From Lachnospiraceae bacterium (GTDB lineage Bacteria > Bacillota > Clostridia > Lachnospirales > Lachnospiraceae): DNA of 58,921 nt. The DNA lies in assembly GCA_028692055.1 (NCBI GenBank), contig JAQUYA010000006.1, forward strand, positions 1 to 58,921, written 5' to 3'. Below the pieces are notes generated by a model. That model saw only the letters and a list, made by a program, of their open reading frames with translations. It ran no database searches and was not told where the DNA came from. Every line of letters begins with the position of its first letter. The stretch's first letter is position 1. A program made the translations under genes and the position numbers. Below are positions 33,757 to 42,021 of this stretch, piece after piece.

Positions 33757-35946
33757 TTACATACTCTTTCTTTCTGCTATTTCTGCCATTTTTGCATCAT
33801 TCAAACGTGTGTCACCGTGTACACGAGAATAGGATAAATATCCATTCATACGCTCGATTTTGGTTAAATTAGTGCTGCCACATTCTGGACAAACATCCAT
33901 TTCCAATTCCTGATGTCCGCAGTCATCACAATATGCCAAAGAAAGATTAACACCTTCATATAAGCCCATTTCCATTGCTCTATGAATCAAGGTCTTGATT
34001 GCCTCTATATTGTATCCAATTGGATATTTTACATATTGAATCTTGCCACCATTGGATAACTCCCAGAAACGATACTCCAAATCCTGTTTTTGGATTGGGG
34101 TAATATCCTCTGATACATGACAGTGGAAGCTATTGCTTACATATTCTTTATCTGAAACGCCTTCGATAATACCATATTTCTTACGGAACTGTTGCACCTG
34201 CAAACCGCACAGATTCTCTGCAGGAGTTCCATAGATTGCATAAAGATTACCATCTTCTTCTTTAAATTCATCAATACGTTTATTGATATGCTCTAATACT
34301 TCAACTGCAAATTTTCCATCTTCTACCAGAGATTTTCCATTGTAAAGCATTTGCAATTCATTAAATGCAGTAATTCCAAAGGAAGCAGTTGCCGATTTTA
34401 AAATTGGTTTGATTTTATCTGACAGCTTCAAATGTCCACCTAAGAAGCCACCCTCGCAGTAAGCAAGTGGGTTCGTAGATGCTCTCATTTCTCCTAAATA
34501 TGCATAAGTTCTGATATGAAGCTTCCGAATCAGATTCAAATAATAATCCAATACTTCAAAGAAATCACGGCTTTCTTGTCTTGCTTTTGCCAGAATCATC
34601 GGTAAATGCAAGGAAACTGCACCGATATTAAATCTGCCGGTAAATACAGGTGTGTCCTTATCGTCTGCCGGATGCATGCCGCCTCTGCGGTACCACGGAG
34701 ACAAGAATGCTCTGCAGCCCATTGGTGAGATAATCTCACCATATTGTTTATACATGCTCGCTATATAACCTTTTCCAGTAAGACTTAACCAATCTGGATA
34801 CATGGTTTCTGCGGAACACTGCACACCGGCTTCAAATACATCTTCCAGTTCTTTTCCCGGTCCATGCAGATTTTCGTCATATAAAAAAACAACCTTAGGA
34901 AATAATACCGGTTTCTTGTGTCCAGCTTTTCCCTGTCCCTTTCTTCTTACATTTAACATGATAATGGTTGCCATTTTTGCAAATTTCCCGGTTCCTGTTC
35001 CGGCACTAACGGTAATGAATGGATAATCACCTCTACTACTTGCAACTGTATTGAATTTATATTCCCAACCCTGGAAACCCTGTTCAAATTCTTTTTCTAT
35101 ATCTCGATAGGCAACCTCTTTTGCTTTTTCCTCTTCGATACCCAATGCCATATATTTATCAATGCTCTTTCTATATGATTTCTCAGCAAAAGGCTCTAAA
35201 ATCAAATCCACACTTGGAACAGTAAACCCACCATATTGCTGGCTGGCAGCACTTAGTACGATATCACCGATAACATCAAAAGCAACATCCAGCGTCTTCG
35301 GTTCGTTGTACCAGATATTTCCCATTTCAAATCCACCGGTTAATACACTCTTTACATCGAACAGGCAGCAGTTCATTGTGTCACGCCTTGCCGACATATC
35401 ATGCACATAAATATATCCATCACGGCATGCCTGAATTTCCTCAGTGGTCATAAAGAATTTTTGGTATAACTCCTTATTTAACTGATTAAAAATCAAACTT
35501 CTTTTCGTAGAAACCAACGCACTGTCTGTGTTAGCGTTTTCCTTATCTCCTACGTACATAATGGACTGACTTTTCTTATATACATCATCCAGCATACCAA
35601 CGAAGTCCTGTTTATAATTACGGTAATCTCTATAGCTCTTTGCAACAATCGGTTTGACTGTTTCCAAAGCACCTTCAACAATATTATGCATTATGGAAAT
35701 TGGAATTTCGTCCTGATCCAACTCGTTTACCTTATCAATTACATATGCACATATTTTTTTCTTTTCATCCTGATTAAATTTCGTCAATGCCCGATAAGCA
35801 GATTTACCAACTGCAATTACTACCTTTCCTACATTAAACTCTTCCAGGCTACCATCTTTTTTAATAACCTTTACCTCATGATTCGGTTGAAATTCCTTCC
35901 CATAATCAAACGTATCCTCTACCGGTTTATCCATTTTATGACTCAT
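33757..35946 (-). CDS. nrdD: Anaerobic ribonucleoside-triphosphate reductase NrdD
   Basis: This 729-residue class III ribonucleotide reductase makes dNTPs under anaerobic conditions. It has an N-terminal ATP-cone (VIKKDGSLEEFNVGKVVIAVGKSAYRAL), the barrel with GRFNIGAVSLHLPMILAKA, a C-terminal zinc ribbon CDDCG...CPECG, and the glycyl-radical segment RMNGYLSYSRV near the end. The start at 35946 (MSHKMDKPVED) follows AAAGGATGG; a GTG 21 nt upstream overlaps the ribosome site. NrdR-box-like sites lie upstream at 36005-36052. Confidence 0.96.
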   Translation of the reverse strand: MSHKMDKPVEDTFDYGKEFQPNHEVKVIKKDGSLEEFNVGKVVIAVGKSAYRALTKFNQDEKKKICAYVIDKVNELDQDEIPISIMHNIVEGALETVKPIVAKSYRDYRNYKQDFVGMLDDVYKKSQSIMYVGDKENANTDSALVSTKRSLIFNQLNKELYQKFFMTTEEIQACRDGYIYVHDMSARRDTMNCCLFDVKSVLTGGFEMGNIWYNEPKTLDVAFDVIGDIVLSAASQQYGGFTVPSVDLILEPFAEKSYRKSIDKYMALGIEEEKAKEVAYRDIEKEFEQGFQGWEYKFNTVASSRGDYPFITVSAGTGTGKFAKMATIIMLNVRRKGQGKAGHKKPVLFPKVVFLYDENLHGPGKELEDVFEAGVQCSAETMYPDWLSLTGKGYIASMYKQYGEIISPMGCRAFLSPWYRRGGMHPADDKDTPVFTGRFNIGAVSLHLPMILAKARQESRDFFEVLDYYLNLIRKLHIRTYAYLGEMRASTNPLAYCEGGFLGGHLKLSDKIKPILKSATASFGITAFNELQMLYNGKSLVEDGKFAVEVLEHINKRIDEFKEEDGNLYAIYGTPAENLCGLQVQQFRKKYGIIEGVSDKEYVSNSFHCHVSEDITPIQKQDLEYRFWELSNGGKIQYVKYPIGYNIEAIKTLIHRAMEMGLYEGVNLSLAYCDDCGHQELEMDVCPECGSTNLTKIERMNGYLSYSRVHGDTRLNDAKMAEIAERKSM

Positions 35947-36004
35947 ATTTTTCCATCCTTTCAACACTTTTACTGTATGACACAGTTGTCACATACTCCC
36001 CCAA

Positions 36005-36052
36005 CAGTATTATATGGTATCTGCCCCCATCGGCAAATACCATATATTGTGT
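36005..36052 (-). promoter_or_regulatory. Tandem NrdR-box-like sites upstream of nrdD
   Basis: The 16-mer at 36037-36052 (ATACCATATATTGTGT) matches the NrdR consensus ACACAATATATTGTGT at 14 of 16 positions. A second, weaker box is centred 32 bp away (36005-36020). Paired boxes three helical turns apart are typical of NrdR control. The nrdR gene is not in the window. Confidence 0.6.
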
Positions 36053-36139
36053 TTCTGATATTAAGTATAGGATAATACTGCTATCCTGTCAATAAATGTT
36101 TCCTAGAAAATTTCACAAAAAACCTTTCCTATATTTGTC

Positions 36140-37315
36140 TTATTTTTTGAACAAAATTCCACTTGACTTAATTGCCGCGATGGCTTCCTGAATTGTTCCC
36201 ACAGGCAAGGTTAAGGCAAAGCGAACATGTCCGGCTCCTAATTCACCAAAACTGCTTCCCGGTGTACAAAGTACACCTGTCTTATCCACCAGCTCCTTTA
36301 CAAATGCAACATCATCTGTAAACTGCTCCGGTATTGGTCCCCAGGCAAACATGGTACCCTCACTATCCGGTATCTGCCAGCCAATTTCTCTTAATCCACC
36401 ACATAAAGCATCTCTTCTGGCTTGATACTTGTCGCATTGCTCTAGTACACTGTCATCTGGACCATTTAATGCTGCAGCTGCACCATACTGAACCGGTAGA
36501 AAAGTTCCATAATCAATCTGAGAACGTAATTTTTTGAAGTTCTGCACAATTGCCTTATTTCCCACCAGGAAAGAAACTCTTGCACCGGTATAATTATAGG
36601 ACTTTGATAAAGAATAAAATTCTACACATACTTCCTTCGCTCCGGGAATGGATAATATAGAGATTCCGGTATTACCGTCATAGACAATGTCTGAATAAGC
36701 ATTATCATGTATAATAATAATCTCATTTTCCTTTGCCCACGGTATCAGTCTTTCATAGAAGCTTTTTGGTGCAATCTTACAAATCGGATTGATTGGATAG
36801 GAAACAATCATAAATTTTACTTTCTTTAATAATTCCTTGTCCATACCTTCCAAATCCGGTAAATAATCATGCTCCTTTATCAAATCATAGGTTGCAATGG
36901 TCGCATTTGCAAGAGATGGTCCAATCGCAAAAATCGGATAGCCTGGATTTGGAACCAATACCACATCTCCCTCATCACATAAGGATAGTCCAATATGGGC
37001 AATTCCTTCCTGTGAACCATATACAGACATCAATTCATCCGCTTCAATTGTAACTCCATAACGCTTCTTGTAACGTCCTGTCACAGCTTCCGTTAATTCT
37101 GGAATATCCTCTAACGCATATTTATAATTATCCGGATTTTTTGCTGCATTTACCACAGCATCCATAATATGTTGTGCCGGTTTAAAATCAGGTGTTCCCA
37201 CTGAAAAATTGTAAACCTTTTTTCCTTCTTTTATTCTATCATTCTTAATTTCATTCAAAACCTGAAAAATGCCTTCTTCATACTCTTTCATACGTGATGC
37301 AAATTGTAATTCCAT
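36140..37315 (-). CDS. Class I/II PLP-dependent aminotransferase (DapL/AlaT-like)
   Basis: This 391-residue aminotransferase has NFSVGTPDFKPAQHI near 38, GSQEGIAHI, the PLP lysine in SLSKSYNYTGAR (about 232-243) and Arg in GHVRFAL. The combination resembles LL-diaminopimelate / alanine-type aminotransferases in Firmicutes. The substrate-loop motif usually read as YPNNPTG is YPINPICK here, a notable change. I start at 37315 (MELQFASRMKEYEEG), because the ATG at 37327 lies within AGATGGAGG, the apparent ribosome site. The gene stands alone, next to the MITE-like element upstream. Confidence 0.85.
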   Translation of the reverse strand: MELQFASRMKEYEEGIFQVLNEIKNDRIKEGKKVYNFSVGTPDFKPAQHIMDAVVNAAKNPDNYKYALEDIPELTEAVTGRYKKRYGVTIEADELMSVYGSQEGIAHIGLSLCDEGDVVLVPNPGYPIFAIGPSLANATIATYDLIKEHDYLPDLEGMDKELLKKVKFMIVSYPINPICKIAPKSFYERLIPWAKENEIIIIHDNAYSDIVYDGNTGISILSIPGAKEVCVEFYSLSKSYNYTGARVSFLVGNKAIVQNFKKLRSQIDYGTFLPVQYGAAAALNGPDDSVLEQCDKYQARRDALCGGLREIGWQIPDSEGTMFAWGPIPEQFTDDVAFVKELVDKTGVLCTPGSSFGELGAGHVRFALTLPVGTIQEAIAAIKSSGILFKK

Positions 37316-37358
37316 ACGTGCCTCCATCTGACTGTTTTTATTTTGTCTTTCTATTTAT

Positions 37359-37562
37359 ATGATGTTAGGGTCAAAAGTATTTTTGCCCCTAACTGATGCA
37401 TACGGATTACTCCGTTGCTTTGCAACTCTCGTAATCCTAAAGCATTCGCAATACGCTAATTTACTGCGTAAATTGCTACTTGCTCATGTTTAGCGGGTCC
37501 CAAGTTCAAATGCCTTTTCATGCAAGCATGACGGCATTATGACCTTTTGACCCTTGCATCAT
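37359..37562. mobile_element. MITE-like element with 19-bp terminal inverted repeats
   Basis: The ends ATGATGTTAGGGTCAAAAG (37359-37377) and the inverse of ATGATGCAAGGGTCAAAAG (37544-37562) match at 17 of 19 positions, with an 11-bp perfect core. The 204-bp element has no ORF. Inside are two stem-loops: GGATTAC...GTAATCC with inner GTTGC/GCAAC, and AATTTAC-GCA-GTAAATT. The left end also folds on itself (GTTAGGG...CCCTAAC). The right end contributes the stop codon of the WYL regulator. No transposase is nearby, as expected for a non-autonomous element. Confidence 0.62.
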
Positions 37563-38548
37563 TTATATAGCTTCATAATATTTTTCATATATTCCTGATA
37601 GTCTTCCACCACCTTAGGCGGTGCTATAATCTGTGCTTCTGCTCCGATTCCAGTGAGCCACCCATAGAATTGACCACTTAATGCAACTTTCACACGGACA
37701 GAGAAAAAATTTGCATCTCTCTTTCGTACCGTAATATCTTTTCCAAAACGATCAAATACAACACCTGCCAGTCGGTTGGCAAATTGCAGGGTTACCGTTT
37801 CCTCTGTACCTGCATACATTCCAAAAGTTTTATTGGCATACTCAGCTATATCAAACTGTCTGAACTGTTCCAATCCGCATCGCTCTTCTTCACTAATCGT
37901 GAGTTCTATCATTTTATCCACCCGATAATGCTTCATAATTGCATTTTCTTCATCAAATGCCGCCAGATAATAATTCTCGTCTCTCCAAATTAATGCCCAC
38001 GGACTTACCTGATAACGTTCTCCCTCTTTACGAAACTGCATTTTCTTATCCATCGTCCACTCAAAATAGCGAAACGATATCTTTCGGTTTTCCTGAATTG
38101 CCTTGTGAATATAATCTACATTATAATAAATCTTTTCATTATCTGCCTTCATGCGATTGGATACATATACCTGTCTTTGCAGCTGCTTCGCTTCATAAAT
38201 ACTAGAAAAGGATTCCAGCTTTTTAATTAAATCTGTGGATTTGGTTTTGGTAATAAACTTGGAAGACTGCACTGCATCTACTAAAAGTTTCAGTTCTGGC
38301 AATTCAAACCGACGGCTTGCCAGGTAGTAACCTCCGTTAACTTTACTCTTATTATTTACGATATCATAACCATATTGTTGCAATTGCCCAATGTCGTTAT
38401 AGATGCTTTTTCTTTCCGCGCTTATATTATATTTTTCTAATTCCACTATTAAATCAGGTGTTGTTATGGCGTGTTCTTCGTCAGTCTTTTCCTCCAGTAT
38501 TCGGATAATATACAGAAGTTTTAATTTTTGATTTTCTGATTTTGGCAT
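37559..38548 (-). CDS. WYL-domain transcriptional regulator
   Basis: This regulator of about 329 residues has an N-terminal winged HTH (LKLLYIIRILEEKTDEEHAITTPDLIVELEKYNISAERKSIYNDIGQL) and a WYL domain (about 135-230; KISFRYFEWTMDK, YQVSPWALIWRDENYYLAAFD, HYRVDKM) with a C-terminal WCX extension. WYL proteins bind nucleic acids or nucleotides and often regulate stress or defence genes. The start is ATG 38548 or GTG 38560, the latter overlapping the stop of the HAD gene, so the two are co-transcribed. The last codon and stop lie in the terminal repeat of the MITE-like element. Confidence 0.87.
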   Translation of the reverse strand: MPKSENQKLKLLYIIRILEEKTDEEHAITTPDLIVELEKYNISAERKSIYNDIGQLQQYGYDIVNNKSKVNGGYYLASRRFELPELKLLVDAVQSSKFITKTKSTDLIKKLESFSSIYEAKQLQRQVYVSNRMKADNEKIYYNVDYIHKAIQENRKISFRYFEWTMDKKMQFRKEGERYQVSPWALIWRDENYYLAAFDEENAIMKHYRVDKMIELTISEEERCGLEQFRQFDIAEYANKTFGMYAGTEETVTLQFANRLAGVVFDRFGKDITVRKRDANFFSVRVKVALSGQFYGWLTGIGAEAQIIAPPKVVEDYQEYMKNIMKLYK

Positions 38549-38556
38549 TGCTCTCT

Positions 38557-39246
38557 TCACTCCAGTATTTTTAACAGATCCCCTAAATGTTTTATTTCAA
38601 AATCCACCTTTAGATGCTCTGTATTCTCTTTGTTATTTGAATTATACCAGCAGGTAGTAATTCCCGCTGCAATACCGCCTTTCATATCGCTCACCAGTGA
38701 ATCGCCTATGATAATTGCACGTTCCCTTGAAAAATTAGGAATTCTTTGAAAACATAAATCAAAAAATTCTTTTTGTGGCTTATGAAACCCCAGTTCCTCC
38801 GAAATAAAAATATCGTCCATCATATCATCCAATCCAGATAAATGTAACTTCTTCGTTTGTGTTGTTACGGAACCATTAGTAACAACATACTGCCTATAGG
38901 ATTTACTTAATTTCTCACATATTTCAAAAGAATCATCCAGATAAAAGAACACACTTCCCAAAGCATTTTTATAAAACTCCTGCATCTCTTCCGCAGAAAT
39001 CCTCGTTATGTGATAATATGCAAATAACTTTTCAAACCGTCCCACTAGCACCTCGTGGCTGTTTACTTCACCTTTTTCCAATTGGCGCCATAATGCCTGA
39101 TTAATTTCCAAATATTTTTGAAGCATTTCATCTGTCATTCCGATTTCAAAATGCTGAAAGGTACTATTCAGTGCATACCTTTCCGAGCGGTGAAAATCCA
39201 GAAGTGTATCGTCTACATCCCATAATACAATATCAAATTTGTGCAT
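38557..39246 (-). CDS. HAD-superfamily phosphatase, YjjG-like
   Basis: This 229-residue HAD hydrolase has motif I DIVLWDVDDTLLDF (nucleophile Asp about 10), motif II VVTNGSVTTQTKK, motif III Lys in ELGFHKPQKEFF and motif IV IIIGDSLVSDMKGG. The cap and the 'TLLDF..SE..AL' opening match the YjjG/YfnB nucleotidase subgroup (dUMP/UMP-type nucleotides). I start at ATG 39246, as the ATG at 39258 is part of AGATGGGA. It is coupled to the WYL regulator. Confidence 0.88.
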   Translation of the reverse strand: MHKFDIVLWDVDDTLLDFHRSERYALNSTFQHFEIGMTDEMLQKYLEINQALWRQLEKGEVNSHEVLVGRFEKLFAYYHITRISAEEMQEFYKNALGSVFFYLDDSFEICEKLSKSYRQYVVTNGSVTTQTKKLHLSGLDDMMDDIFISEELGFHKPQKEFFDLCFQRIPNFSRERAIIIGDSLVSDMKGGIAAGITTCWYNSNNKENTEHLKVDFEIKHLGDLLKILE

Positions 39247-39250
39247 ATAT

Positions 39251-39276
39251 ATTCCCATCTGCGTGCTTTAGCACGC
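39251..39276 (-). repeat. Palindrome plus AGATGGGA ribosome site before HAD gene (copy 3)
   Basis: GCGTGCTTTAGCACGC (39261-39276) is a perfect 7-bp stem around TT. On the minus strand it is followed directly by AGATGGGA and, 6 nt later, by the ATG at 39246. It is nearly identical to the arrangement before potD. Confidence 0.7.
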
Positions 39277-39293
39277 GTACAATCAAAACCAAT

Positions 39294-39319
39294 GTGAAAT
39301 AATTGTCAAATTATTTCAC
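39294..39319. repeat. 11-bp perfect inverted repeat upstream of the HAD gene
   Basis: GTGAAATAATT (39294-39304) and AATTATTTCAC (39309-39319) flank a 4-nt GTCA. The symmetry suggests an operator or hairpin controlling the HAD-WYL pair. Confidence 0.5.
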
Positions 39320-39359
39320 TCTTTCCCCTGCTTTCTCATGGTTTGATGCCAAAAGAAAA

Positions 39360-39380
39360 GCGCTCACATCATATGAACGC
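39360..39380 (-). terminator. Terminator of the small membrane protein gene
   Basis: On the minus strand GCGTTCA pairs with TGAGCGC (one G-U) over a 7-nt loop, followed by TTTTCTTTTGG. Confidence 0.6.
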
Positions 39381-39416
39381 CTTCGTTTTTGTCTTTTTAT
39401 ATATTTGATTTCAAAT

Positions 39417-39599
39417 TTAAGATTGCGTTTCTTTTGCCGTTTGGTCTTCTTCAATTGCCTGTAATGCTGCTTCACTTGCATTCTTTGATTTCGTCCACTT
39501 AACTCCTATAAAACATGCAGCCACAATCAATACTACACTAATTGCAAATACCCAAAGATAATGTATAAAACTACTCAAAAACAAAAGTAAACTTCCCAT
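39417..39599 (-). CDS. Small single-helix membrane protein
   Basis: This 60-residue protein has one membrane helix (about residues 12-33, YLWVFAISVVLIVAACFIGV), a short basic segment (KWTKSKN) and an acidic C-terminus (AIEEDQTAKETQS). AAGGAAG lies 8-9 nt upstream of the ATG and a terminator follows, so it looks like a real monocistronic gene. I do not recognise a family. The lack of Cys at the lipobox position argues against a lipoprotein. Confidence 0.6.
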   Translation of the reverse strand: MGSLLLFLSSFIHYLWVFAISVVLIVAACFIGVKWTKSKNASEAALQAIEEDQTAKETQS

Positions 39600-39658
39600 A
39601 TGTCACACTTCCTTTTCTTAAAAATCCTGCAACTTTAAAGCTAGTTTTATGATAACAC

Positions 39659-40132
39659 TTATTCCACTACATCGTCAAGTAAGTCATCGCCATCTGCCGC
39701 AGTGGTTGCCAACTCGTCACATCTTTCATTTTCCGGATGTCCGGCATGTCCCTTTACCCATTGAAATGTTACCTGGTGCTGTTCCTTCGCTTTTAATAAA
39801 CGTTTCCACAAGTCAATGTTCTTAACCGGTTTATTCGTACTGTTTTTCCAGTTCCTCTTCAGCCATCCCTCTATCCAGTGCTGATTAAATGCTTCCGTAA
39901 CATATTTGGAATCTGAAATAACCTCTACTTCGCATGGTTTATTTAATGCTTCCAATGCAACAATTACTCCCATTAATTCCATTCTGTTATTGGTCGTTTT
40001 CTTATATCCTGCACTGTATTCTCTCACATGCAGCGTGCCACCTGCATCTACGCAATGCAATACTGCTCCATATCCACCCGGTCCCTCCGGATTTCCCCGC
40101 GCCGCACCATCCGTATATATCGTTACCTTCAT
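39659..40132 (-). CDS. rnhA: Ribonuclease HI
   Basis: This 157-residue enzyme degrades the RNA strand of RNA:DNA hybrids. Catalytic acidic residues are visible: Asp in [10 protein letters not shown] (about 8), Glu in [10 protein letters not shown] (about 50), Asp in [10 protein letters not shown] (about 73) and Asp in NERCDELA (about 138). [11 protein letters not shown] supplies the conserved His loop. The start at 40132 (MKVTIYTDG) is preceded by AGATGGGAG. The in-frame ATG at 40147 is inside that ribosome site. Confidence 0.95.
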   Translation of the reverse strand: MKVTIYTDGAARGNPEGPGGYGAVLHCVDAGGTLHVREYSAGYKKTTNNRMELMGVIVALEALNKPCEVEVISDSKYVTEAFNQHWIEGWLKRNWKNSTNKPVKNIDLWKRLLKAKEQHQVTFQWVKGHAGHPENERCDELATTAADGDDLLDDVVE

Positions 40133-40181
40133 ACTGCATACTCCCATCTATTTTTCTCTATATTTTTTGTCATACGCTATT

Positions 40182-41861
40182 TTACATCCATTTTCCGCAG
40201 CTTAAAAAATCCTCTGCCTGTTTATTTGCTTCTGCAATAATAGTCTGCTGGTAGCCAATGGATTCCAGTAGCTTAATTGCATTTCGTGTTGTCGCACGTC
40301 CCTCTAATAATTGATAATTAAATAACACATCCCCATCTTTTACATCTTCTGTAAAATGATAGTTCTCATAGATACGTTCCAGTAAATGTGTTAATTCCAC
40401 ATCATGTGTGGCTGCAAAACATAACACTTTCTTTTGTGCCAGACTCTTCAATATCTGTGTGGATGCCGCTATCCGTTCCACTGTGTTCGTTCCCCGCAGA
40501 ACCTCATCGACAAAGCAAAGAATCGGACTGGTATCGTCTTCCTGCATGGCATCCAATATCCTCTTTAATGCACGGATTTCTACCATGTAATAGCTCTCCC
40601 CATTCGATAAATCATCCCGGAGACTCATTGAAGAATAGATATGGAAAAATGATGTCTGAAATTCCTTTGCGGCTACCGTATTAATAGTTTCCGCCGTAAT
40701 CGCATTTAAGGCAATTGTTTTTAAAAAAGTAGATTTTCCAGATGCATTTGAACCCGTCAAAAGAATGCTTCTATCCGCTATAATACTATTTGCAATCGGA
40801 TTGGTAATATAGGGATGAAAAATATTATCTGTTTTGATACCGATACTCTTCTCCAGAAATACAGGAACGCAATAATACTCTAATGCTCTTCTGTAATTTG
40901 CAATAGCAATGCTTGCTTCTATCCTTCCAATCATTGTAATCATTTCATCCACTTCATTTACATGCTGTTTCAAGTCTTCAAACATGGAATTAAAAGAAAT
41001 GATGTCGATGTGAAAAATCATTTTTACGTAGTCAAACAGAATGGATAGTGGATTGCCCGATGCATTCATATCCGACGTCACTATTTTTGCGTAGCCTCTG
41101 AATTTTCTAAATTTTCTCTTACTTACATTTAACTTATCCACATAGGGTACTATCTCTTTTATTTTTGCTGCTTCCAGTTCTGTAGTCGCCTGTAATAAGC
41201 GAATCACATACATAAAACTTGTTACATAGGGTGCAATAGCATCCTTTTCTTTGAAGTAAGAAGCCATATTTATCCCAATCAGTGTAATGAGTGCAACCAC
41301 ACCAATTCCAGTATTCACGAAAAAAAGACCCAGAATAGGAAGAAACAGAAAATTCATAATATGTTGCTTCAAATTACTTCTTTTTCCCAATGTATCCAGA
41401 TAATTCATATAATCATAAATAGAAAATTTACCTGTTTTCCCTAACTTATTAAAAATCTGCTGAAGTACGATTCGTTCCCTTTCATTAGAATCAAAAAAAC
41501 GCACCAGCTTTTCCTGTTCTTCCAGTTCCTGTATCTTTTTCTTTGGTGTACGTAATAAATAATATAAATATTCCTCACCAGCAGACGAATACGTATTATT
41601 CATCATTTTAAATAAGATATCCATCTCCAAATCATTCCAGGTAATATCATCTATTACAAATACATTTCCCATATGTTTCTTAAAATAACTTGGAATACTC
41701 TTATATTGTTCTTCTTTATAATCTTTGTTTGCAAAAGTACCATACTCTTTTTTTATTTTTGCAATAAAATACTTCTTCTTTTTAGCATTATCTATGATAC
41801 CTATTATAAAAACGGTAACTAATATAATAAATACCATTCCAATAAATGCGATATATTCCAT
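40182..41861 (-). CDS. Membrane-anchored MutS-like ATPase
   Basis: This protein of about 559 residues has a MutS domain V ATPase at the C-terminus: Walker A LTGSNASGKSTFLK, YYMVEIRALKRIL, Walker B CFVDEVLRGTN and AATHDVELTHLL. There is no mismatch-recognition or connector domain. Instead there is an N-terminal helix (MEYIAFIGMVFIILVTVFIIGIID), a linker, and two more hydrophobic stretches (MNFLFLPILGLFFVNTGIGVVALITLIGINMASYF, about 175-210), so it is probably membrane-bound. The frame stays open 48 codons further (to 42005) through repeat-like DNA, but those residues look non-protein. The ATG at 41861 has GGAAGGG upstream. Confidence 0.83.
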   Translation of the reverse strand: MEYIAFIGMVFIILVTVFIIGIIDNAKKKKYFIAKIKKEYGTFANKDYKEEQYKSIPSYFKKHMGNVFVIDDITWNDLEMDILFKMMNNTYSSAGEEYLYYLLRTPKKKIQELEEQEKLVRFFDSNERERIVLQQIFNKLGKTGKFSIYDYMNYLDTLGKRSNLKQHIMNFLFLPILGLFFVNTGIGVVALITLIGINMASYFKEKDAIAPYVTSFMYVIRLLQATTELEAAKIKEIVPYVDKLNVSKRKFRKFRGYAKIVTSDMNASGNPLSILFDYVKMIFHIDIISFNSMFEDLKQHVNEVDEMITMIGRIEASIAIANYRRALEYYCVPVFLEKSIGIKTDNIFHPYITNPIANSIIADRSILLTGSNASGKSTFLKTIALNAITAETINTVAAKEFQTSFFHIYSSMSLRDDLSNGESYYMVEIRALKRILDAMQEDDTSPILCFVDEVLRGTNTVERIAASTQILKSLAQKKVLCFAATHDVELTHLLERIYENYHFTEDVKDGDVLFNYQLLEGRATTRNAIKLLESIGYQQTIIAEANKQAEDFLSCGKWM

Positions 41862-41945
41862 GTAAGTCCAGCCCTTCCATCGCAATGTAATGTCCTGTTT
41901 AATATGCAGCAATCCTGTTCCCACTATGTCACGATTCATCCTTAT

Positions 41946-41966
41946 ATCACAAGCACAGCTTGTGAT
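41946..41966. repeat. Perfect 9-bp hairpin in leader of the MutS-like gene
   Basis: ATCACAAGC-ACA-GCTTGTGAT is a perfect stem-loop. A second one, GTGAGC...GCTCAC, spans 41989-42012 around a GCTATGGGGAGC word resembling the AGATGGGAG module. Both lie between the MBL stop and the MutS-like start. Confidence 0.5.
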
Positions 41967-42021
41967 CGCCATTCGCCGTTCGCTAAAGGTGAGCAAGCTC
42001 CCCATAGCTCACTAACGCTCA

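Noticed and set aside
37380-37540. tRNA or small structured RNA in the 37.4-kb intergenic region
   Set aside because: The stem-loops do not form a cloverleaf and no CCA-end or anticodon arm fits. The terminal inverted repeats point to a MITE-like element instead.
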